Shown in pieces: positions 25,249 to 32,690 of a DNA stretch of 64,000 nt. Position numbers and translations under genes: made by a program. The notes beneath the pieces are model-generated. The model saw nothing but the letters and a program-made list of their open reading frames with translations. It did not search any database and was not told the origin of the DNA. This DNA comes from Propionibacteriaceae bacterium ZF39 (GTDB lineage: Bacteria; Actinomycetota; Actinomycetes; Propionibacteriales; Propionibacteriaceae), in the NCBI GenBank assembly GCA_039565995.1, contig CP154795.1, positions 3,844,001 to 3,908,000 of the forward strand. Direction: 5' to 3'. Within the stretch, counting starts at the first letter, position 1. Each line of letters starts with the position of its first letter.

Positions 25249-26690
25249 GGTCAAGTCTCTTTGAGTGGTGTACCCCGTTCTCCTTCGGGTGGTGGTCAGC
25301 GGGGTGGTTGGTCTCAGGCTGTTAGAGCGGGTAAGGCGACGGGCTTGGCCTCCTTCCCTTCGGGGGTCTCCACGATGCTCAACCGGCACGCGGTGAGTAC
25401 CTCGAGGCTGAGGTAGCGGCGCCCCTCGACCCATTCATCGGTCTGCTCGGCGAGCACCGCGCCGACCAAGCGCGTGATGGCGCCGCGGTTGGGGAAGATC
25501 CCTACCGCGTCGGTACGCCGACGGATCTCCTTGTTCAACCGCTCGGTGGGGTTGTTCGACCAGATCTGACGCCACACCTTCTTCGGGAAACCCGTGAATG
25601 CCAACAGGTCCGCGCGCGCCGCGTCCAAGTGCTCAGCGACCTGGGGAAGCGCGTCGGCGACGTAGTCGATGAGCCGCTCGAACTGCGCGTGGACAGCCGC
25701 GGCGTCGGGCTGGTCGTAGACGCTGTGCAGCATGGCTTTGACGGCCGGCCACATGCTCTTGGGCGTGATGCTCATCAGGTTCGCGGCGTAGTGCGTGCGG
25801 CAGCGCTGCCAGATCGCGCCGGGCAGGTTGGCCGTGATCGCTTCGACCAGACCCGCGTGAGCATCACTGGTGACCAGGCGTACCCCGCCCAGGCCGCGGG
25901 CAACGAGATCGGCGAAGAACTCGTTCCACGCAGCCCCTGTCTCGGATGTGGCCACGCGCATGCCCAGCACTTCGCGGTGCCCATCACCGTTGACGCCCGT
26001 GGCGAGCAGGACCACCGCGTTCACGACGCGCCCGTCTTCGCGCACCTTGATCGTCAAGGCGTCGGCACTGACGAACGTGAACGGGCCGGCATCGTCCAGG
26101 GGCCGGTGACGGAAGGCTTCCACGACCTGGTCGAGCTCGCCTGCCATGCGGCTGACCTGAGACTTCGACAACGAATCGATCCCGAGCGTTTTGACCAGCT
26201 TGTCCATGCGGCGGGTGGAGACCCCGGCGAGGTAGCAGTCCGCGACCACGGTGATCAGTGCGGACTCAGCGCGCTTTCGACGGTCCAGGAGCCATTCGGG
26301 GAAGTAGGTGCCGGTGCGCAGTTTGGGGATGGCCACGTCGATCGTGCCGACCCGGGTGTCCAGGGGGCGGTGTCGGTAGCCATTGCGTTGCGCGAGGCGC
26401 TCGCTGCTGGGCTGGCCGTACTCGGCTCCCACGATCGCGTCGGCGTCTGCGGACAGTAGAGCGTTGATCGTGGTCTGCAACAGGCTACGCATCAGGTCGG
26501 GGCTGGCTTCGGACAGGGCCTCGCCAAGCAGGCGCGCAGGGTCGATGATGTGTGGAGCGGTCATCGCGATGATCTCCGTTCGAGAGTGCTGTGAGAGGTT
26601 CACTCGAAGAATCACGCGGTGACCGCGTCCTCGTCCAGGACGATCACGGCGACCGCGCTACACCACTATCAGGGACGTAACTCGGCGCTG
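25241..26690. mobile_element. IS256-family element, copy 1 (25249-26682) with 8-bp target duplication
   Basis: The element is 1434 bp. CGGCGCTG is repeated directly at 25241-25248 and 26683-26690. The ends share an imperfect inverted repeat of about 25 bp with AGTGGTGTA at its inner edge. An apparently identical copy, inverted, lies at 28430-29863. It splits a PD-(D/E)XK-like gene. Confidence 0.92.
25314..26564 (-). CDS. IS256-family transposase, copy 1
   Basis: From the ATG at 26564 (CGGAG nine bases upstream) the protein has 416 residues and begins MTAPHIIDPARLL. Mutator-type DDE residues are Asp in SADALTIKV, Asp in VTSDAHAGLVEAI and Glu in NNPTERLNKEIRRRTD. The protein is identical to that of copy 2 and differs from the transposase at 11155. 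The frame is intact, so it may be active. Confidence 0.93.
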   Translation of the reverse strand: MTAPHIIDPARLLGEALSEASPDLMRSLLQTTINALLSADADAIVGAEYGQPSSERLAQRNGYRHRPLDTRVGTIDVAIPKLRTGTYFPEWLLDRRKRAESALITVVADCYLAGVSTRRMDKLVKTLGIDSLSKSQVSRMAGELDQVVEAFRHRPLDDAGPFTFVSADALTIKVREDGRVVNAVVLLATGVNGDGHREVLGMRVATSETGAAWNEFFADLVARGLGGVRLVTSDAHAGLVEAITANLPGAIWQRCRTHYAANLMSITPKSMWPAVKAMLHSVYDQPDAAAVHAQFERLIDYVADALPQVAEHLDAARADLLAFTGFPKKVWRQIWSNNPTERLNKEIRRRTDAVGIFPNRGAITRLVGAVLAEQTDEWVEGRRYLSLEVLTACRLSIVETPEGKEAKPVALPALTA

Positions 26691-27188
26691 ACGCGGGACG
26701 GCCTGGAGCGCACCGACATCCTCGCCGTGCTTGCCGACCCGGATAACCGTCGGATGGTCGAGATTCAGGTGAAGACGGCGCGTGGGGCGGCATGGCGGTC
26801 GATCAGCTGGCCGCTCGGATCGAAGTCGCAAGGGCCGAGCCAGCACGAGCGGGAGTACTACGTCATGGTGGCTGTTCCTCACGATCTCACCCTGACGCCG
26901 CGGAACTTCGTCGTGCCGCGCTCGCACGTCGCCGCCGCCGCGTGGATCGAGCACATGAACTGGCTGACCGAGCCCGGAATCGAGCCGGGCAAGCGGAACG
27001 CGCCGGTCGAACGGTCACGGGTGCTGCTCTCCACGTTCGAGCGCTGCGAAGATCGCTGGGACCTGCTGCTGGTCAACGAGTCGGAGGCGCCGGTGTTGCT
27101 CCCGGAGCGCTACCGGGAACTCGCGCAGGAGGAGCGCGTCGGGCTGCCTCCGGGGCACGCCTGGCACGCCGTACTGCCGGAGTGGTGA
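26691..27188 (+). pseudogene. 3' part of the IS-split PD-(D/E)XK-like gene
   Basis: The 165 codons carry RTDILAVLADPDNRRMVEIQ followed by VKTARG, which fits the D ... E-x-K core of PD-(D/E)XK nuclease folds, at about residues 34-58 of the restored protein. The remainder is unremarkable. With the 5' fragment removed by the IS, it lacks a natural start. The gene probably encoded a small nuclease-like or DNA-associated protein and headed the operon continued by 27196. Confidence 0.65.
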
Positions 27189-27195
27189 TGCCGTC

Positions 27196-27999
27196 ATGAG
27201 TCCCGATGTTGACCGCCCTGCTCGCAGCACGATCAAGCTCAATCCAGCGCAGGTCGCCGTGCTCGAGTGGATACAGAGCGGCTGCCCTGACGGTGTCTAT
27301 CCGAACGACTCGTACACGCACCGGATCACGGCGCGAGCGCTTGCCAGCCGGGGCCTGGTGCGTATCAGTGGGCATGGCGCGTCGTGGCGGGCAGAGCCGA
27401 CGGAGCGAGGCCGTGTGTGGCCGGAGCCGACCGAAGAGGACGAAGCTCTAGAGCGATCGGCTCGAGCACCGAAGCCCCCCGCTGTCGTTGCTGCTGACGA
27501 GGAGCACGTTGGGGCGACAGTGCGTGCGATGCGTCGCGTTCAGCGCACAGGGTCTGGGAAATCATCGCAGAAGCCGCGCACCCGCCAGGTGCAGAAGCAG
27601 GAGACGTACATGAGGTACAAGGTCGTGGTGACACGCGTGCAGGTCGCCGAGCGGTGGGTGCGGGCGACTGACGAAGAGGACGCGGCGAAGAAGGTGCAGG
27701 AGGAGTTCAGCCGTCCGTATGGCTACTTCGGCTCCTGGAAGGACGTCGCATCCGAGGTTGAGGTGGTCGAAGCCGAGCAGACGACGGTGATCCGACCGAA
27801 TCTGTTGTCCGAGTCCGGGCCGATGCTGCTCTCGCTCAAGGACGCCGGGAAGGCACTCGGCATTCCCTACTCGGCCGTCTACGAGCTGACCAATCGCGGG
27901 GATATCGAGCACACGAAGATCGGCAGCAGGAAGTACATCTCCCGCGAGTCTCTGATGGCGTTCATCAAGGAGAACACGCATCGGGGATACTCCGGCTGA
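27196..27999 (+). CDS. Protein with C-terminal excisionase-type HTH
   Basis: The 267-residue protein starts 8 bp after the split gene. The N-terminal 75 residues look like a small winged fold (LNPAQVAVLEWIQSGCPDG). A variable linker follows. The C-terminus (about 205-260) is an excisionase/MerR-like HTH: LSLKDAGKALGIPYSAVYEL, then GDIEHTKIGSRKYISRESL. It may be a DNA-binding protein of the local operon. No enzyme motif is seen. Confidence 0.6.
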   Translation: MSPDVDRPARSTIKLNPAQVAVLEWIQSGCPDGVYPNDSYTHRITARALASRGLVRISGHGASWRAEPTERGRVWPEPTEEDEALERSARAPKPPAVVAADEEHVGATVRAMRRVQRTGSGKSSQKPRTRQVQKQETYMRYKVVVTRVQVAERWVRATDEEDAAKKVQEEFSRPYGYFGSWKDVASEVEVVEAEQTTVIRPNLLSESGPMLLSLKDAGKALGIPYSAVYELTNRGDIEHTKIGSRKYISRESLMAFIKENTHRGYSG

Positions 28000-28114
28000 G
28001 GCGGGTGGTCGGGGTTCCCAGGGACGCTTTGGGGCCGCTACTGCCGGACTGGGCTTCGCCGGGGGAGGACGGTATGTTCCTCCTCCCTGCCCTCCCGGAA
28101 AGGAGCCCTCCGCT

Positions 28115-28429
28115 ATGCCAAGACGCCTCCATTACCTCCGTCTCGCCGACTATGGCAAGGACTCTATTGCTGCCAACACCGCCGTCTTCGATAACGACCC
28201 GAGTATCTCGACTCGGGTCGTTTCTGTTGGTGGGCACACGTCGTCGTGCACCTTCATCTCCGCCTTCTGCATCGACCTGGCGCACCCGATCCGAGTCATC
28301 GGATCGACATCGCATGCCCGGTCGCTGCACGCCGAGTTCACTGTGTTCGAGGGGCAGACCCGAGTGGCCTGCTGGTACAAGCCCGTCGTGAAGCGACTGT
28401 TCTGGATGGGCTACCCGCTGGAGGTGCAC
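28115..28429 (+). pseudogene. 5' part of a second IS-split gene, unrecognised
   Basis: The ATG follows GGAAAGGAG. The 105 codons (MPRRLHYLRLADYGKDSIAA...) end where IS copy 2 is inserted. Removing the IS and one copy of AGGTGCAC joins it in frame to 29872-29988, restoring 143 residues. The sequence has Cys, His and aromatic residues but no family I recognise. Confidence 0.65.
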
Positions 28430-29871
28430 AGTTACGTCCCTGATAGTGGTGTAGCGCGGTCGCCGTGATCGTCCTGGACGAGGACGCGGTCACCGCGTGA
28501 TTCTTCGAGTGAACCTCTCACAGCACTCTCGAACGGAGATCATCGCGATGACCGCTCCACACATCATCGACCCTGCGCGCCTGCTTGGCGAGGCCCTGTC
28601 CGAAGCCAGCCCCGACCTGATGCGTAGCCTGTTGCAGACCACGATCAACGCTCTACTGTCCGCAGACGCCGACGCGATCGTGGGAGCCGAGTACGGCCAG
28701 CCCAGCAGCGAGCGCCTCGCGCAACGCAATGGCTACCGACACCGCCCCCTGGACACCCGGGTCGGCACGATCGACGTGGCCATCCCCAAACTGCGCACCG
28801 GCACCTACTTCCCCGAATGGCTCCTGGACCGTCGAAAGCGCGCTGAGTCCGCACTGATCACCGTGGTCGCGGACTGCTACCTCGCCGGGGTCTCCACCCG
28901 CCGCATGGACAAGCTGGTCAAAACGCTCGGGATCGATTCGTTGTCGAAGTCTCAGGTCAGCCGCATGGCAGGCGAGCTCGACCAGGTCGTGGAAGCCTTC
29001 CGTCACCGGCCCCTGGACGATGCCGGCCCGTTCACGTTCGTCAGTGCCGACGCCTTGACGATCAAGGTGCGCGAAGACGGGCGCGTCGTGAACGCGGTGG
29101 TCCTGCTCGCCACGGGCGTCAACGGTGATGGGCACCGCGAAGTGCTGGGCATGCGCGTGGCCACATCCGAGACAGGGGCTGCGTGGAACGAGTTCTTCGC
29201 CGATCTCGTTGCCCGCGGCCTGGGCGGGGTACGCCTGGTCACCAGTGATGCTCACGCGGGTCTGGTCGAAGCGATCACGGCCAACCTGCCCGGCGCGATC
29301 TGGCAGCGCTGCCGCACGCACTACGCCGCGAACCTGATGAGCATCACGCCCAAGAGCATGTGGCCGGCCGTCAAAGCCATGCTGCACAGCGTCTACGACC
29401 AGCCCGACGCCGCGGCTGTCCACGCGCAGTTCGAGCGGCTCATCGACTACGTCGCCGACGCGCTTCCCCAGGTCGCTGAGCACTTGGACGCGGCGCGCGC
29501 GGACCTGTTGGCATTCACGGGTTTCCCGAAGAAGGTGTGGCGTCAGATCTGGTCGAACAACCCCACCGAGCGGTTGAACAAGGAGATCCGTCGGCGTACC
29601 GACGCGGTAGGGATCTTCCCCAACCGCGGCGCCATCACGCGCTTGGTCGGCGCGGTGCTCGCCGAGCAGACCGATGAATGGGTCGAGGGGCGCCGCTACC
29701 TCAGCCTCGAGGTACTCACCGCGTGCCGGTTGAGCATCGTGGAGACCCCCGAAGGGAAGGAGGCCAAGCCCGTCGCCTTACCCGCTCTAACAGCCTGAGA
29801 CCAACCACCCCGCTGACCACCACCCGAAGGAGAACGGGGTACACCACTCAAAGAGACTTGACCAGGTGCAC
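28422..29871. mobile_element. IS256-family element, copy 2 (28430-29863) with 8-bp target duplication
   Basis: The element is the same length (1434 bp) and sequence as copy 1 but inverted. AGGTGCAC is repeated at 28422-28429 and 29864-29871. It interrupts the small gene starting at 28115. The matching duplications at each copy show two independent insertions and that the 1.7 kb between the copies has kept its original orientation. Confidence 0.92.
28548..29798 (+). CDS. IS256-family transposase, copy 2
   Basis: The protein is identical to copy 1 (416 residues from the ATG at 28548), with the same DDE residues. The reading frame is intact. It is transcribed towards the type III R-M operon but ends more than 900 bp before it. 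Confidence 0.93.
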   Translation: MTAPHIIDPARLLGEALSEASPDLMRSLLQTTINALLSADADAIVGAEYGQPSSERLAQRNGYRHRPLDTRVGTIDVAIPKLRTGTYFPEWLLDRRKRAESALITVVADCYLAGVSTRRMDKLVKTLGIDSLSKSQVSRMAGELDQVVEAFRHRPLDDAGPFTFVSADALTIKVREDGRVVNAVVLLATGVNGDGHREVLGMRVATSETGAAWNEFFADLVARGLGGVRLVTSDAHAGLVEAITANLPGAIWQRCRTHYAANLMSITPKSMWPAVKAMLHSVYDQPDAAAVHAQFERLIDYVADALPQVAEHLDAARADLLAFTGFPKKVWRQIWSNNPTERLNKEIRRRTDAVGIFPNRGAITRLVGAVLAEQTDEWVEGRRYLSLEVLTACRLSIVETPEGKEAKPVALPALTA

Positions 29872-29988
29872 TCCTGGCTGACACCGGAGCTGGAGGAACG
29901 GATCGAGCTGAGTCGGCGCTTCGACCCGGGGACACTGCCGAAGACGGTGGCGCTGGAACCGACGTACATCGCGACGTCTGTCTGCTGA
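29872..29988 (+). pseudogene. 3' part of the second IS-split gene
   Basis: The 38 codons after the target duplication continue the frame of 28115-28429 (SWLTPELEERIELSRRF...) to a TGA at 29986-29988. The next gene's ATG overlaps this stop, so the two were translationally coupled before the insertion. Confidence 0.6.
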
Positions 29989-30461
29989 TGAACGCCGAGC
30001 CGTATCCCTCCTGGGACGAGATGCTGAACCCGAGGCTGCAGTCGTGGCGTGATGATGCCGCCCGGCAGGCTCGCCGCCCGATGTTCGCTGACGACCGTCC
30101 GTGTGACGACTGCCGACGTGATCCGTACATCGTTATCGCCCAGCTTGAGGACGACTCCACGGCGCATCGGTGGCCGCATTGGATGCAGCACACGCTCCGG
30201 GAACACCTGATCGACGTGCGCGGGGAGCTGTCTGAAGCGCTGGCGCGCCGGCCTCATGCCGGAGCGACGATTGCCGCGTACCTCGACGGTGCTGGGTTTC
30301 GGCCTCGTCATACGTGGGATGAGGCGACGCGGCAGGCCGTGCAGATCGTGACTGACCAGGCGGTGCTCGTCGACCTGTGGCTGCGCTACCGGATGGCGAC
30401 GCTGGCGCCGTGGCCGAAGCGGGTGCGGCGAGCAGCTCTTCACGAAAAGCGCCGGTCATGA
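29988..30461 (+). CDS. Unrecognised 157-residue protein
   Basis: The ATG overlaps the stop of the IS-split gene. The protein has one Cys pair (CDDC near residue 40) and is otherwise helical and charged, with no membrane segment or known motif. As its coupled upstream gene is disrupted, its own translation may be reduced. Confidence 0.55.
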   Translation: MNAEPYPSWDEMLNPRLQSWRDDAARQARRPMFADDRPCDDCRRDPYIVIAQLEDDSTAHRWPHWMQHTLREHLIDVRGELSEALARRPHAGATIAAYLDGAGFRPRHTWDEATRQAVQIVTDQAVLVDLWLRYRMATLAPWPKRVRRAALHEKRRS

Positions 30462-30710
30462 GATAATTGGTGTAGATCGTGACGCTCGGTTGAGCCCGTC
30501 CGGCTCCCCGTCGCGAGACTCCTCTCGGCGCGGCACCTTAGCGGTGTCAGTGGCCGTCGGTAGCGTAGGACACGCCCCGAGAGCACAACTTAAGACGCGC
30601 CTCAGCGCGGAGGAGAACCAGCACAGCATGACATCGCTCAGCACCAGGTGGTCGCACGGCCCCAGCAGTACAAGGCGTAACCGTGACGTCCGCCGTCAGG
30701 AGGTCACCCG
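30462..30710 (+). promoter_or_regulatory. Leader region of the type III R-M/Hachiman operon with a 28-codon ORF
   Basis: The 249-bp gap should hold the operon promoter; no consensus is obvious by eye. A small ORF from ATG 30628 (GGAGGAG upstream, product MTSLSTRWSHGPSS...) ends at 30714 and overlaps the mod start (ATGA). It could couple translation into mod. It may be chance. Confidence 0.35.
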
Positions 30711-32690
30711 ATGACCCCGTCGGTGCCGGACGAGACGCGAGACACGCACGAAGAGCTGCTCGCCCAGCTCCGAGACCTGGTACCGGGCGCCTTCCTCGAC
30801 GGCGAGCTTGACCGGGATGCGCTGCTTGGCGTGCTCGGGTTGAACGAGACGTCGAAGCCTGCCTTCTCGTTCACCTGGCCCGGCATCGAGCGGGCGCGCC
30901 AGGACGCGCGTGTCCCGACCACGGCAACGCTCGTTCCCGACGAGGATGCGTCCCTGCACTGGTCTGACGCTCACGACGTTCTGATCGAGGGCGACAACCT
31001 GCAGGTGCTGAAGCTCCTGAAGAACGGGTACTCGCGAGCCGTCAAGCTGATCTACATCGACCCGCCCTACAACACGGGCGATACCTTCACCTACAACGAC
31101 GACTTCGCAGTGCCCGAGCGTCAGTACCTTGAGGAGACCGGCCAGGTCGACGACCAGGGCAACGCAATGACCAGCCGGATCGAGACTGGCGGGCGCAAGC
31201 ACGCGCCGTGGCTGACCATGATGTTCCCGCGCCTCGCGCTGGCTCGCCACCTGCTGCGTCGTGATGGCGTAATCCTTGTCTCCATCGACAACAACGAGGT
31301 GCACCACCTGCGGCTCCTGCTCGACGCCGTGTTCGGCGCGGAGAACTTCGTCGACATGATGACCTGGCGCGGTGCCCGTAAGGGTGACGCGAAGCTGACT
31401 GGCGGCGGACAGGACTATGTCCTCGTCTACGCCCGTGATCGCTCCTACCTCAAGGCCAACGACATCCGCTGGCGTGAGCGCAAGGAGGGCCTCGAGCCGA
31501 TCTACGCGAAGGCCGCGGAACTTCGTAAGAAGCATGGAGACGACTTCGACGCCGCGAGCAAGGAAATGCGGGACTGGTACAAGTCACTCGCGGATGAAGA
31601 CCCGGCAAAGGCGCACGCGCACTACAACCGTATTGATGACAAGGGCGTCTGGTTCTCGGACAACATCTCCAGTCCGAACTACCGCGAGAACCTGATCTAC
31701 GACTGGAAGGGATACAGCCCGCCAGCGAATGGCTGGCGTTACGAGCGAGCCACGATGGAGCGTCTTGACGCCGAGGGCCGCCTCATCTATCCCGAGGATG
31801 TGCGTAGGCGTGTCCAGATCAAGTCGTATCTGCACATGCGCGAGGAGTGGGCTCCCGCGTCCGTCTTCTACCGGGATCGTCGTGGCGCTTCGTCGAGTCT
31901 TGACTCACTGATGGGTGCCAAGGTCTTTGACGATCCGAAGAGTACCGACGTGCTTGCCCGTCTGTTCCACGCCATCACCGACGACGGCGACCTGATCCTC
32001 GACTTCTTCGCAGGCTCTGGCTCCACCGGTCAGGCGGTGTGGGAGCAGAATCCGAAGGACGGCAAGACCCGCCACTGGATCCTGGTGCAGGTGCCGGAGA
32101 AGCCTGATGCGTCCGAGGAATCGGGCAAGAACGCGCTGGCCGCTGGGTACGAGACAATCTTCGAGGTGACGGCGGAGCGGCTGCGCCGTGCCGCCACGTC
32201 CCTGCAGCAGGAGACGCTCGACGCTCCGCAGCTCGGCTTCCGGATCTTCCGCACCCGTCCGACGAACCTCGTCATTGACAAGCCGCTCCTCGCGACCGCG
32301 GAGCTTACCGGCCAGAGTTACCTGGCGCAGGTGCTCGATCACACGGCGGGAGCTCCGGTTGTCGACGGTGCGGCGCCGCTCGACGTGGCGTGGGAGGTGG
32401 CGCTCAAGGCCACGGGTACGAAGCTCGACGCGCGAGTGACGACGCACGACGTCGGTGGCGTGACGGTCTACGAGTTCACGCCTGCCGAGGCGCAGACCTC
32501 CTCGGGACGTCTCCTGATCTCGCTGGATGCGTTCTCACTGGCGACGGCGGATGCACTGGGTCTGAGCGACGACGACACGCTGATCCTTCGTGGCGATCAG
32601 GTCGAGGACTCGGTGACGCTGACGTTGGCGCCGCGGTTGCAGTCAAAGCTGATTCTTCTGGAGCGGGTGCCTCGTGAAGTTTCGCTTTGA
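30711..32690 (+). CDS. mod: Type III restriction-modification DNA methyltransferase (Mod), system 1
   Basis: The 659-residue protein is an N6-adenine methyltransferase of the beta order: catalytic DPPY at 117-120 (YIDPPYNTG) comes before the SAM-binding FFAGSGST at about 432. Between them lies the target-recognition region (about 240-390). LIEGDNLQVLKLL before the catalytic motif is typical of type III Mod proteins. AGGAGG precedes the ATG at 30711. The 3' end overlaps res by 17 bp. Mod would methylate one strand of an asymmetric site that cannot be read from the sequence. Confidence 0.93.
   Translation: MTPSVPDETRDTHEELLAQLRDLVPGAFLDGELDRDALLGVLGLNETSKPAFSFTWPGIERARQDARVPTTATLVPDEDASLHWSDAHDVLIEGDNLQVLKLLKNGYSRAVKLIYIDPPYNTGDTFTYNDDFAVPERQYLEETGQVDDQGNAMTSRIETGGRKHAPWLTMMFPRLALARHLLRRDGVILVSIDNNEVHHLRLLLDAVFGAENFVDMMTWRGARKGDAKLTGGGQDYVLVYARDRSYLKANDIRWRERKEGLEPIYAKAAELRKKHGDDFDAASKEMRDWYKSLADEDPAKAHAHYNRIDDKGVWFSDNISSPNYRENLIYDWKGYSPPANGWRYERATMERLDAEGRLIYPEDVRRRVQIKSYLHMREEWAPASVFYRDRRGASSSLDSLMGAKVFDDPKSTDVLARLFHAITDDGDLILDFFAGSGSTGQAVWEQNPKDGKTRHWILVQVPEKPDASEESGKNALAAGYETIFEVTAERLRRAATSLQQETLDAPQLGFRIFRTRPTNLVIDKPLLATAELTGQSYLAQVLDHTAGAPVVDGAAPLDVAWEVALKATGTKLDARVTTHDVGGVTVYEFTPAEAQTSSGRLLISLDAFSLATADALGLSDDDTLILRGDQVEDSVTLTLAPRLQSKLILLERVPREVSL

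Noticed and set aside
26683-28429. Composite transposon formed by the two IS copies
   Set aside because: Each copy has its own matching 8-bp duplication, which shows two independent insertions and not a single composite insertion.
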